Source: Acidobacteriota bacterium (GTDB lineage: Bacteria > Acidobacteriota > Blastocatellia > Pyrinomonadales > Pyrinomonadaceae). Taken from it: a stretch of 64,000 nt of DNA. Positions 16,485-24,737 of the stretch are shown in pieces. Location of the stretch: NCBI GenBank assembly GCA_019639175.1, contig JAHBSK010000001.1, positions 434,001-498,000 of the forward strand, in the 5' to 3' direction. Made by a program: the position numbers and the translations under genes. The notes under the pieces are model-generated. The model saw nothing but the letters and a program-made list of their open reading frames with translations, ran no database searches and was not told the origin of the DNA. Every line of letters begins with the position of its first letter. Position 1 is the first letter of the stretch.

Positions 16485-17132
16485 TTATGAGGACCGCCTC
16501 CTTTCGTGTCTTGACGGTATCGAATATGGACGTGCCGTTCTGTGCTGGGCGACCTCGACCTCGGTTTCGCGTTCCAGCTTTGTGCCTTCGGTCACGGGCA
16601 GCGTGCCGGGAACAATGGATCCGCGTGCTTCGGGTTCAAAGGCGTCGGGGCGATCCTTGACCGATTCGTTCATTATCTTTTCCTGAAGCATCGTTATCGC
16701 GTGAACGAGCATTTCCGGCCTCGGCGGGCATCCGGGAACATACACGTCCACCGGGACGACCTTATCCACGCCCTGGACAATGGCGTAATTGTCAAAAACG
16801 CCGCCCGATGTCGCGCAGGCTCCCATTGATATGACCCATTTCGGTTCCGGCATCTGGTCATAGATACGGCGAAGCACCGGGGCCATTTTTCGCGAAACAC
16901 GGCCTGAAACGATCATTACGTCGGCCTGACGCGGCGTTGCGCGGAATGTTTCCGCTCCGAACCGCGAAAGGTCGTTTCGCGCCGAAACGGTGTTCATCAT
17001 CTCGATCGCACAGCAGGCTAGGCCAAATGTTGCCGGCCAAAGGCTGGATTTACGCGCCCAGTTGACCACGGCGTCGAGCTTTACGGTCACAACGTCGGGG
17101 AGTGATTCAAATATTTTATTTTCTATGCCCAT
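16485..17132 (-). CDS. nuoB: NADH-quinone oxidoreductase subunit B
   Basis: PSST-type subunit of complex I holding the terminal N2 4Fe-4S cluster. 215 residues. The ligands are visible as the tandem cysteines C40-C41 ([12 protein letters not shown]), C106 ([10 protein letters not shown]) and C135 ([10 protein letters not shown]). The C-terminal 45 residues beyond the conserved core are hydrophilic and Arg/Glu-rich, longer than in E. coli. The gene is second in the operon, between nuoA and nuoC. Confidence 0.97.
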   Translation of the reverse strand: MGIENKIFESLPDVVTVKLDAVVNWARKSSLWPATFGLACCAIEMMNTVSARNDLSRFGAETFRATPRQADVMIVSGRVSRKMAPVLRRIYDQMPEPKWVISMGACATSGGVFDNYAIVQGVDKVVPVDVYVPGCPPRPEMLVHAITMLQEKIMNESVKDRPDAFEPEARGSIVPGTLPVTEGTKLERETEVEVAQHRTARPYSIPSRHERRRSS

Positions 17133-17176
17133 AGCTGATCTGAGGCCAAAAAGGCGGCATGAAAGCCAAAGCCCTT

Positions 17177-17665
17177 CTATGCGGCCCTTCTAAGGTGTTC
17201 AGCCTCCGCCTGTTCTTTTTTATGCAGTTCCAATGCCCTTGCCTTGGCTGACTGTCTGGCCTGCAGGCCCCATTCGAACGCTCCTTTTTTCCAGTCATAG
17301 ATCAATCCGATCACGACTGTTGCCAGAAACGCCATAATGCCCAAAAAGGCCACCGTGCCGTAAAGAATGCCTGTTGACCTTTCAAGACCGAGCAGTTCCT
17401 TGAAGGCGACCGCGAAGGGGATCATAAAGAGAACCTCGAGGTCGAAAAGCAGGAACGTGACCGCGACCATGTAGAACTTTATCGAAAAACGGTCGCGGGC
17501 CGTGCCGACCGGGTCTTTGCCCGATTCATAAGGCATCAGCTTGGTTGCCGTGCGCTTTCGCGGCCCGATCAGATGCGTCACCAGTATCTGGCTGACGGCA
17601 AAGCCCATCGCCACAAGGAACATCAGCCCGATCGGGGCATAATCCATTAGGTCAAAACTCGACAT
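17177..17665 (-). CDS. nuoA: NADH-quinone oxidoreductase subunit A
   Basis: Three-helix membrane subunit of complex I, first gene of the operon. 162 residues, with a longer charged Ala/Lys/Glu C-terminal tail than the usual 120-145. The conserved loop [25 protein letters not shown] (residues about 45-69) and [15 protein letters not shown] are clear. The ATG is preceded by a good Shine-Dalgarno (AGAGGAG, spacing about 5). Upstream lies the only promoter I can defend for the operon. Confidence 0.97.
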   Translation of the reverse strand: MSSFDLMDYAPIGLMFLVAMGFAVSQILVTHLIGPRKRTATKLMPYESGKDPVGTARDRFSIKFYMVAVTFLLFDLEVLFMIPFAVAFKELLGLERSTGILYGTVAFLGIMAFLATVVIGLIYDWKKGAFEWGLQARQSAKARALELHKKEQAEAEHLRRAA

Positions 17666-17678
17666 CGGTCTCCTCTAA

Positions 17679-17715
17679 GGCAGTATCTGCCGATCACTTT
17701 CCTGGTAAAGTGATC
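17679..17715 (-). promoter_or_regulatory. Two hairpins in the nuo leader
   Basis: A perfect 9-bp stem with a 6-base loop (GATCACTTT / AAAGTGATC, 17692-17715) is followed, toward nuoA, by a smaller 5-bp stem (GGCAG TAT CTGCC, 17679-17691), and then by the Shine-Dalgarno. There is no U-run, so it is not an ordinary terminator. The larger palindrome could be a DNA operator or an RNA leader structure; the sequence does not say which. Confidence 0.55.
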
Positions 17716-17762
17716 CGGGAACTGGAATACAATGAATTGTTGTGATTTTCAGCCCTAGGTAA

Positions 17763-17791
17763 ATCGTAAGTTAAGCATCATTTAGTGTCAA
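17763..17791 (-). promoter_or_regulatory. Predicted sigma70-type promoter of the nuo operon
   Basis: Reading the minus strand, a perfect -35 box TTGACA (17786-17791) is separated by exactly 17 bases from a -10 box TACGAT (17763-17768; four of six consensus bases). The start point would be near 17756, giving a leader of about 90 bases before nuoA. The rest of the 308-base gap to 17974 shows no gene. Confidence 0.6.
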
Positions 17792-17973
17792 GGCAGTTTG
17801 AACCCCGATGCCGTGTTTTACCCGGCAACCGGCAAACGGGCCATGCCTGATGCGCCGCTAAGGCCTCCGGCCCGGATTTTCATTGACCGCTTTTGTCTGT
17901 GTATGGTAAGTTTATACAGGGTACAACACTTGTGCCGCTTGCCCATATTTCTGCCTCGGTTTCCCTACTTATT

Positions 17974-18858
17974 GTGATCACAGGTTTTAATACAGACATA
18001 GAATATCAAGGGGTCACTTACCACGTTCAGACGGAGGATAAGGGACTGGAACGCCCGATGATCCTTTCGCTCGTCTATAACGGCGGGACGATACTTGCCA
18101 GCAAAAGGGCGTCTTATGATGACCTGGTCAAGGCGGGTTTTGATGAAAAGCAGCTTGAGGAGCGCCTTAACCGCCAGCATCGCCTGATATGCGCCGCCAT
18201 AAAGGCCGGCCGCATAGACGACCTGAAGAAAATGTCCTCGCGCGAAACAGTTCCGGCACGTTCCCCCGAACCGGCAATGGCTGAAACCGTTCGCAAGGCC
18301 GAGGCCGTGACGGTCAGGCTTGAGTTGCCGGATATGCCTGAACCGCCGGTTCCGCATCCTGACACGGGCGAGCTTAGCTTTCCGATACCAAGGCCCGATC
18401 TTGGCGAGGAATTTGACCTTGACGCGGTCATGGAAAGCCCTGTTCTCGACATTGGTGCCATCAGCATCATAGAAGAAGAGCCTGTTGAAGAGGTCGTTTT
18501 GCCCGAAACCGCCGTTGAGATCATCAGCGATATGGCAGGGAAAGAACGCCCTGTAAATGACAAACTCTCGATCGAATTGCTGGGTGATGTTAAGTTCAAG
18601 GGCGGAGAGCGGAGAACGGTCACGGTGATGGTCTGTCGCGGGACCGAGCGAAAGATCGTGCCTGATGTACAGATAATGGTAAAGATAATCGGGTCGAGCT
18701 TTCGCCCGCTCATCTTTCATTCGGCAACTGACGACAACGGCATAGCCAGCGTAAACCTGCAATTTCCGAAATTTCGCTCAGGGCGGGCGGCCCTGCTTGT
18801 CAGGGCATCTGACGGCGGGGACGAGGTGGAATTGAGGCGTCCGGTGGAATTAGGCTAG
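17974..18858 (+). CDS. Uncharacterised protein with conserved N-terminal VITGFNTD domain
   Basis: About 294 residues from the chosen GTG. The N-terminus reads VITGFNTDIEYQGVTYHVQTEDKG, then SLVYNGGTILASKR, and a helical region RLNRQHRLICAAIKAGRIDDLKKM. This domain resembles a conserved protein I associate with Acidobacteriota, of unknown function. A Pro/Glu-rich linker follows (residues about 95-210), then a beta-sandwich-like C-terminal domain. The frame stays open to a TTG at 17893, but that upstream part is hydrophobic and does not look native. The protein stands divergently from nuoA, and about 50 bases before thiS. Confidence 0.7.
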   Translation: MITGFNTDIEYQGVTYHVQTEDKGLERPMILSLVYNGGTILASKRASYDDLVKAGFDEKQLEERLNRQHRLICAAIKAGRIDDLKKMSSRETVPARSPEPAMAETVRKAEAVTVRLELPDMPEPPVPHPDTGELSFPIPRPDLGEEFDLDAVMESPVLDIGAISIIEEEPVEEVVLPETAVEIISDMAGKERPVNDKLSIELLGDVKFKGGERRTVTVMVCRGTERKIVPDVQIMVKIIGSSFRPLIFHSATDDNGIASVNLQFPKFRSGRAALLVRASDGGDEVELRRPVELG

Positions 18859-18906
18859 CACGGCATCTTGGTTTTGCCGCACGAATGTTCGACAATGGTC
18901 GTAAGC

Positions 18907-19110
18907 ATGGTTACGATAACATTGAACGGAGAAACAAAAGAGATCGAGACAGAGGTCACGCTTGACCGCCTGCTCGATCTTTTCTCTTTGCCCAAACAGC
19001 GCGTTGCCGTCGAACTGAACAAACAGGTAGTCCGGCGGCAGGACTGGGAAACAACACCGGTGAATGACGCCGACCGGATCGAGATCGTTCACTTCGTCGG
19101 CGGCGGGTAG
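18907..19110 (+). CDS. thiS: Sulfur carrier protein ThiS
   Basis: 67 residues from the ATG at 18907 (MVTITLNGETKEIETEVTL). It has the ubiquitin-like beta-grasp pattern and ends in VHFVGGG, the C-terminal Gly-Gly (here one extra Gly) that is thiocarboxylated to carry sulfur for the thiazole ring. Two upstream in-frame ATG codons exist, but homologues start at this point. It is followed by thiG, its direct partner. I see no TPP riboswitch motif upstream. Confidence 0.9.
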   Translation: MVTITLNGETKEIETEVTLDRLLDLFSLPKQRVAVELNKQVVRRQDWETTPVNDADRIEIVHFVGGG

Positions 19111-19207
19111 GCAAGGCCAGGAGACAGGGAGACAGGGAGACAGTCAGTTTGTTCGAAAATCTTTAGGTCTCTGTGGTTTCTTTTGTCACTGTGGTAAATT
19201 CAAGAAA
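19111..19207. repeat. GGGAGACA tandem and CTGTGG-type repeat in the thiS-thiG gap
   Basis: The 97-base gap has three consecutive GGAGACA units (GAGACAGGGAGACAGGGAGA, 19121-19143) and then TCTCTGTGG...CACTGTGGT, similar to the element before nuoE. No gene is visible. Confidence 0.5.
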
Positions 19208-19978
19208 ATGTCAGACGTATTTAAACTAGCAGGAAAAGAATTTGGTTCGCGGCTCATAATCGGGACGGGCAAATATCGCTCGTATGATGAGATGAAGGCC
19301 GCGCACAAGGCTTCCGGTGCGGAGATGGTGACGGTCGCGGTCAACCGTGTTCCTTTGGATGGTTCGAGCGAATCGTTTCTGGATCACCTCGACCCGGCGA
19401 TGCAGATATTGCCGAACACTGCGGGGTGTTATGATGCCGAACACGCCGTCCGCACATCGCGGCTCGCGCGTGAGGCTCTCAATACCGAATGGATCAAGCT
19501 TGAGGTCATCGGCGATCCCGTCACGCTTTTGCCTGATAATGAGCAGACGCTGGAAGCGGCGAAAGTGCTTGTAAAAGAGGGATTTATCGTGCTGCCGTAT
19601 TTTTCTGACGATCTGATAATGGCGAAAAAGCTGCTTGATGCAGGATGTCCGGCGGTGATGCCGCTGGCCGCGCCGATAGGTTCGGGAATGGGCGTGCAAA
19701 ATCCTTCTAATTTACGCATCATGCGCGAACAGTTACCCGACGCGACCATCATTGTCGATGCCGGTGTCGGCGTTCCCAGCGATGCCGCCGTTGCAATGGA
19801 ACTCGGAGCCGAGGCGATATTGATGAACACCGCCATTGCCGAAGCAGGCGACGCCGCACAAATGGCAACCGCAATGAAACTCGCCGTCCAGGCAGGCCGC
19901 CTCGGCTACCTCTCAGGCCGTATGCCCAAACGCCTCTACGCTTCTGCTTCAAGCCCTATTGCCGGAGCAATAAAATGA
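19208..19978 (+). CDS. thiG: Thiazole synthase ThiG
   Basis: 256 residues from the ATG at 19208 (MSDVFKLAGKEFGSRLIIGTGKY). ThiG is a TIM-barrel enzyme that forms thiazole phosphate from 1-deoxyxylulose 5-phosphate, dehydroglycine or iminoglycine, and the ThiS thiocarboxylate. The Schiff-base lysine is in WIKLEVIGDP. Phosphate-binding segments PLAAPIGSGMGVQNP and VDAGVGVPSDAAVAMELGAEAILMNTAIA are canonical. The start is chosen by homology; the frame is open further upstream. Other thi genes are not in the window. Confidence 0.95.
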   Translation: MSDVFKLAGKEFGSRLIIGTGKYRSYDEMKAAHKASGAEMVTVAVNRVPLDGSSESFLDHLDPAMQILPNTAGCYDAEHAVRTSRLAREALNTEWIKLEVIGDPVTLLPDNEQTLEAAKVLVKEGFIVLPYFSDDLIMAKKLLDAGCPAVMPLAAPIGSGMGVQNPSNLRIMREQLPDATIIVDAGVGVPSDAAVAMELGAEAILMNTAIAEAGDAAQMATAMKLAVQAGRLGYLSGRMPKRLYASASSPIAGAIK

Positions 19979-20067
19979 TCGACAATTAAGACATGCCTCT
20001 GTCTCCGAAGCAAATATTTGATCGTGAAAGAGTATAATTTAGCATCAAAATAGTGGATAATAGCCGT

Positions 20068-20319
20068 ATGATCCAGACATTAACAGCAACAATATGGCGA
20101 GAGAATGACGGGTTTGTTTCCCTGTGTTCCGAACTTGATATCGCAAGCCAGGGCGATACGGTCGAAGAAGCACGGGCAAATCTGCGTGAGGCTGTTGAGC
20201 TGTTTTTCGAAACTGCTCATCCGAATGAGATATCTTCAGAAGTGAATTCAGAATTCAAAAAGAATACTTCAACAGAGAAACCTGGATCGAGGGTAAGGCA
20301 TCATAATCTCCGCAACTAA
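20068..20319 (+). CDS. Orphan HicB-like protein
   Basis: 83 residues from ATG 20068 (MIQTLTATIWRENDGFVSLC). The HicB-like core is seen in WRENDGFVSLCSELDIASQGDTVEEARANLREAVELFFETA, including the aligned helix that follows the SQG turn. No HicA partner lies on either side; the next gene begins 5 bases later and is unrelated. Proteins of this type are often annotated as HicB family antitoxins even without a toxin. A GTG at 20053 is an alternative start. Confidence 0.7.
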   Translation: MIQTLTATIWRENDGFVSLCSELDIASQGDTVEEARANLREAVELFFETAHPNEISSEVNSEFKKNTSTEKPGSRVRHHNLRN

Positions 20320-20324
20320 TTGTT

Positions 20325-21686
20325 ATGTGCAGAATACGAACTCTACTGTTTATCGTATGTTTGATTGTTTTCGGCAACTGTGTGTCTGCCCAAACCGAAG
20401 GTATTAGCTCTCTCAAGGTCGTCTCAAAATGGGAAGGCTTGGGTACACCTGCCAGTGATAAACTCACGATCAAACAAAAAAAAGGGAAGTTTTACGGAAA
20501 CCGCAGACTGATCAAAACGGAACTCATTGAAGCGGTTATCAGAGCATTGGATGTCCCCGAAGAACAACTATCATTAAAAGACTTCGGCATTACACAAGAT
20601 TGGCTCAACTTGAATGCTGAAAAGGTTCTTCCAAACAGGGTGCATAGTTCGTTCGAAAATGAAAAAGCTTTATTTTTAAAATCCTTTCGGGACATTAAGT
20701 TAGTAGAAAGGGTTTTTCCAAAGGTGATAGGTGGATGGTGGACCGATGATTATCCTTATTTTGAGATAGAGATCACATACATTAAAGGAAAAAAGATCAA
20801 GGCATATTCATCGGAACAAACAATCTTCATGCTTCCCTGGAAGATAGTTAGCGAAGACAATACGTATTATAACTCTAATCCAAGACTCAGTTTTGCAATC
20901 GCTAATATTTTGCCCGAAAAATTTATCAATAAGGGCCGGATCGATGGACGCTCTCTGGCGAACAGACTTGCTGAAAAAATATCCGACGAGATACGCGAGG
21001 AAATGCTGTATTTGGAAACAAGAAACAGGCTTGGCCCGGAATTAGATAGGCTAAAAGACCGTTATACCTTACAAAAGACAGCAATAAATCTGATCCACTC
21101 GATCGATGTAGGCCCTCCAACGAACAGTTATCAAACTGGGGATTATAAAAAATGGAGTTATTCCAGTTGGAATGCGGAACTGACGAGAAATGATCTTCCA
21201 TCAAATGTTATGATCGGCCTCAGTTTGCCGTATAAACAAAACCGGCTTGAAAATTTTGACCTTTTTCTTGAAAAGATAGATGAACTCGTGGAACATGTTT
21301 TATCAGTTCCATGGCTCAATGAGCAGATCACGGACAATCCTGATAAAGAGTTTGAGATCCGGTTTGTTGAAGACCGTTCGCTGAGCAAAAAAGCTCATGA
21401 AGGCTTTCTTGAAGACCTTGGAGTTTTTGGGCCGAATGCTGTCAGCGAAGAGATTTTGAACGGTCTTGAAAGAGCTGTTTTTGTGCAAGTTTCCGAAAAA
21501 TTTCCGAGTCGCTGGTCGCGCTGGCTGATTCTGCCCAATAAGAATGCTGTCCTTTGGCAAATACGAGGTGAATCAGTATTCAAATGGAAACCATCTGATT
21601 TTGATACCAGGAACCTGTACGATACAAACGACTGGTATCAGACCAAAGCCATTATTGCTCCTGATGGAATTATTGTATCCAAATAA
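20325..21686 (+). CDS. Secreted protein of unknown function, AT-rich
   Basis: 453 residues with a signal sequence (MCRIRTLLFIVCLIVFGNCVSAQ; a lipobox-like Cys is possible). The mature protein is soluble, with many aromatic and charged residues. I recognise no domain. Its base composition is visibly more AT-rich than the thi genes and the following S55 gene, which suggests transfer. It begins 5 bases after the orphan HicB-like gene and may be cotranscribed with it. Function unknown. Confidence 0.65.
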   Translation: MCRIRTLLFIVCLIVFGNCVSAQTEGISSLKVVSKWEGLGTPASDKLTIKQKKGKFYGNRRLIKTELIEAVIRALDVPEEQLSLKDFGITQDWLNLNAEKVLPNRVHSSFENEKALFLKSFRDIKLVERVFPKVIGGWWTDDYPYFEIEITYIKGKKIKAYSSEQTIFMLPWKIVSEDNTYYNSNPRLSFAIANILPEKFINKGRIDGRSLANRLAEKISDEIREEMLYLETRNRLGPELDRLKDRYTLQKTAINLIHSIDVGPPTNSYQTGDYKKWSYSSWNAELTRNDLPSNVMIGLSLPYKQNRLENFDLFLEKIDELVEHVLSVPWLNEQITDNPDKEFEIRFVEDRSLSKKAHEGFLEDLGVFGPNAVSEEILNGLERAVFVQVSEKFPSRWSRWLILPNKNAVLWQIRGESVFKWKPSDFDTRNLYDTNDWYQTKAIIAPDGIIVSK

Positions 21687-21745
21687 GTCATTTGCTGATA
21701 ACTCTAATCCAATGCTCTTTATCACAAAGTGAGGATGTACCCGAC

Positions 21746-23626
21746 CTATTTGACCACGTCCAGTGTCAGGGACATGCTGCCCGTGATGAGAAATTCTGAC
21801 GGCGGCAACAGCGATTCGGACACGACGGTCTGCGTTGTTTTGGTGATGCCGCCGGTCGTGCGGCCGCTGTTTATCGTGGCCAGAACGGAGGGCGGCAGGT
21901 TAGGCATCTCGCTGGCGCCGATGACTGCTCCCTGAGTTGTCCTCGTGATCTTTAGGTAGAGCCTGTCCGGCGTTTTCACCTTGTTTATTATGCTGACCAG
22001 TTCAGAAAGGTCGCCGGGAACGAACTGTTGTATCGCATCGTCACGCTGTATCGCGGAACCATCGCCAACGGTCAGATTTATCTTGCCTTCGGGCGTGCCT
22101 TCGGGAATGGTAACGGGAATGTCCTGAACAAACACCTGGCCTGACGGCATTCTGGCGTAAGCCTTCATCATGATGGTCTCGCCCGCCTTTACTTCCGTGC
22201 GGTCAATCGAAAGGCGATCCAGCACGGCGGTCTGTCCGCTCTCGGCGGAAGTTATGTTCAGGTCGATGCCTGTTATTTCCAGGTCGTCAAAACGGCTCCG
22301 CAAAAGGACATTGACCGGACCAGAAACGGATGTCGCGGCCATCTGAGAAGAAGCGGCGCCAGCATAGCGCCTGTTTATCGGGATAACAGGCTGTCCGGCC
22401 AGCTTTATATCTCCATTTATGATGATGTCCAGATCGCCGATGCCGCGTTCGTGGGCAACGATGGTGTTGTATATCGTGATGTTAAGCAGCAAAGGCGTCA
22501 GAAAATCGTCCTTTGCTATCTCAAAATTCAGAACCTCCTTTTGTCCGCGGCTCGTTGTCAGGTTCAGCTTTACCGGGATCATCTTCGGCGACTGGCCGAG
22601 CTTGCCAAAAACACCTGTCGCGCGGTCCTGGGTCATTGTCCCGACCATGTCGCCGGGAACAGCCATTTTGAACGAATTGTTCATGTTCGGGATGACGATG
22701 ACTACGCTTGATTCGGACATCGGCAGTTCCGACGCTCCGAGGCTCAAAAACGGATGGCCGAAAGCATATATCTTCTCGCCGTCACGTGCCGTCACGGTGC
22801 CGTGTGCCGCCAGCGTGTAATCGCCCCGGCTTAGCTGCATAGTCACCGAAGCTCCGGGCTTCAGAGTGTTGTCGTTCGCCTTTTTCATTGGCGTAACGGC
22901 GGCCGAACCGCCTGCCGCTGCGACCGGCACCAGACCCGCTGCCATCAGCTTCGGCCCAAAAAGGTCAAGAGTTTCCTGCCGAAAACCTGAAAAGGTCATC
23001 GGTGTGCCGATACGACGAAAACTCTGGCCTGCGACCGAAGAGAGCATTGAACCGGGCATTGCTCCTATCAGGCCTCCATTCACCACAGTAGAACCCGACG
23101 GCATAGGCGTGTCCCATCCCGCAGAGGCGATCTCTGCAAAGGAAAATGTCTGCCGTCCCTTTGGCGATGCCGTCTCTTTTTGCTTTTCGTCAAATATCGA
23201 GACCATCTGTTCTATCGGCGTTATGCCGCAGATCGGTTCTTTTGCAAAAGGAAAGCTGTATGAAATGGCCCCGATCAGTTTGCCGTCCACATACACGGGC
23301 GAACCGGACATTCCCGCAAAGACCGCCGTGCGGTCGGCCTGGCCGCCCGAAATGCGTCCGACGATCATGTCCTGTTTAGGCCCGATGCTGCCCGGAACAA
23401 TGCCGAGTATCTCAACCTCAAATTCTTCGGGTTCCGAGCCGCGAAAGACCGTCCACGCCTTTCCCCGCATTCCTTCCTTTACGGAACTTAGCGGAAGATA
23501 GTCTTTTCCGCCGAGTTTGCCGGCTGTGGTGCCGGATGAAACGGAACTTGCCGGAGATTGAGCGAGCGTAATGCAGCACAGGCTCAGGATCAGTACGAAA
23601 ACTGCTAAAAATCGAGCGTTGATCAT
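21746..23626 (-). CDS. SpoIVB peptidase S55-type protein
   Basis: 626 residues with signal peptide (residues 1-22). The N-terminal S55 domain (about 45-260) contains VKEGMRGKAWTVFRG, the LGIVPG segment and FAGMSGSPVYVDGKLIGAI, where the Ser of GMSGSP matches the serine box of SpoIVB-type peptidases. Further on are AHGTVTARDG and IYAFGHPFLSLG, which are conserved in the long non-sporulating members. The C-terminal half is beta-rich and may be scaffold. In spore formers SpoIVB activates a sigma-factor pathway. The role in non-spore-formers is unknown. It is on the opposite strand to its neighbours. Confidence 0.8.
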   Translation of the reverse strand: MINARFLAVFVLILSLCCITLAQSPASSVSSGTTAGKLGGKDYLPLSSVKEGMRGKAWTVFRGSEPEEFEVEILGIVPGSIGPKQDMIVGRISGGQADRTAVFAGMSGSPVYVDGKLIGAISYSFPFAKEPICGITPIEQMVSIFDEKQKETASPKGRQTFSFAEIASAGWDTPMPSGSTVVNGGLIGAMPGSMLSSVAGQSFRRIGTPMTFSGFRQETLDLFGPKLMAAGLVPVAAAGGSAAVTPMKKANDNTLKPGASVTMQLSRGDYTLAAHGTVTARDGEKIYAFGHPFLSLGASELPMSESSVVIVIPNMNNSFKMAVPGDMVGTMTQDRATGVFGKLGQSPKMIPVKLNLTTSRGQKEVLNFEIAKDDFLTPLLLNITIYNTIVAHERGIGDLDIIINGDIKLAGQPVIPINRRYAGAASSQMAATSVSGPVNVLLRSRFDDLEITGIDLNITSAESGQTAVLDRLSIDRTEVKAGETIMMKAYARMPSGQVFVQDIPVTIPEGTPEGKINLTVGDGSAIQRDDAIQQFVPGDLSELVSIINKVKTPDRLYLKITRTTQGAVIGASEMPNLPPSVLATINSGRTTGGITKTTQTVVSESLLPPSEFLITGSMSLTLDVVK

Positions 23627-23765
23627 TGTTTAAAAAAAAGTTCTTCCCCTTCTTATCGCTCTTATGTTATCATCTTAGATGGCTTTCCAGAAGCCTTTTT
23701 CTTTCGCGTATAGAACGTCCTGTCTTTTCAACATCACATAGAAATTTTCCTTAATTTCCCGGATC

Positions 23766-24731
23766 ATGGCTGGAATAAAGAAATTAACAAAGAGTTTTAT
23801 TCGTTTGGTGGCCCCGACACTTGTCGTTGCCATCGTTGCCGTTGGTGTAGCCTCCGTGTGGTTGGTTCACGAAACGTCGCGGCCCTATAACAACATTTAC
23901 CTTGTCACACCCGAACAATACGGAATGTTAAGTTCGCGCGGCGCACAGGTAACAAATGAAACGTGGGCGAACGGCGACGGCACGACGGCACGAGGATGGC
24001 TTTTGCGCGGCATTCCGAATGCGCCCGCCGTCATTCTGCTCCACAGATTTGACGCCGACCGTTCCCACGTTCTGAACCTCGGCGTAAAGCTGAACGAGGC
24101 GACGAATTTCACCGTTCTGATGCCGGACATGCGCGGCCATGGTGAAAATCCGTCTGTACCGTATTCGTCATTTGGCGGATGCGAAAGCGACGATGCCGCA
24201 TCATCCATCGAATATCTCCGGTCGCTGCGTTCGCCTGAAGATCTGCCGCTGGTGGGCAAGAACATCGGCATCTACGGCCTGGAAATGGGAGCTTTGACCG
24301 CTCTTGCAACTGCCGTCAAGGACAAGTCCGTAAAGGCCCTTGTGCTTGATTCGGCTCCGGCAAATTCTGACAGGCTGATGGCCGGTGTCATAGCAAAACG
24401 CTATCCGTTCGTCAGTTCGGTCACGTCGTCATTTGCCTCGCTGGGTTCGTATCCTTACTATTACGAAGGCTGTTACCGCCGCGAAAGTTCCTGCGAACTT
24501 GCAAAGGTCATCAGCGAAAGAAGGACGCTTCTTCTCGGCGGCGTTGACGCGCCTGAGTATCAGGAAACGACGTCAAAGCTCGGAAAATGCTTTCCGGTGA
24601 ACACGACAGTTGATTCGGCAACCGACCTGAGTCCGTCAGGAATGGGAATATTAAATGCGTCGATGGAGCTTTCGGAAGGTTATGACCAGCGGGTCATCGA
24701 ATTTATGAAACAGGCGCTGACAATGCCGTAA
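23766..24731 (+). CDS. Alpha/beta-hydrolase-fold protein without the nucleophile serine
   Basis: 321 residues with an N-terminal membrane anchor (residues 11-33). The fold is clear: VILLHRFDADR (oxyanion strand), VLMPDMRGHGENPS, and the nucleophile elbow GIYGLEMGALTAL. In active enzymes the elbow is GxSxG; here it is GLEMG, with E173 at the serine position. C-terminal cysteines (YYYEGCYRRESSCEL) could form a disulfide. Hydrolysis by the usual triad is not expected. A binding or structural role is possible. The gene is divergent from the S55 gene. Confidence 0.75.
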   Translation: MAGIKKLTKSFIRLVAPTLVVAIVAVGVASVWLVHETSRPYNNIYLVTPEQYGMLSSRGAQVTNETWANGDGTTARGWLLRGIPNAPAVILLHRFDADRSHVLNLGVKLNEATNFTVLMPDMRGHGENPSVPYSSFGGCESDDAASSIEYLRSLRSPEDLPLVGKNIGIYGLEMGALTALATAVKDKSVKALVLDSAPANSDRLMAGVIAKRYPFVSSVTSSFASLGSYPYYYEGCYRRESSCELAKVISERRTLLLGGVDAPEYQETTSKLGKCFPVNTTVDSATDLSPSGMGILNASMELSEGYDQRVIEFMKQALTMP

Positions 24732-24737
24732 GATTGC

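Noticed and set aside
17893..17973. TTG-started N-terminal extension of the VITGFNTD protein
   Set aside because: The extension is hydrophobic and has no Shine-Dalgarno; family members begin at the VITGFNTD part.
18800..19208. TPP riboswitch before thiS-thiG
   Set aside because: No CUGAGA-type core or conserved stem layout found; the gap holds only short GGAGACA and CTGTGG repeats.
21746..23626. Plus-strand ORFs across the S55 gene
   Set aside because: Long antisense frames here are shadows of the high-GC coding strand, with low-complexity, Arg/Pro/Ser-rich translations and no start signals.
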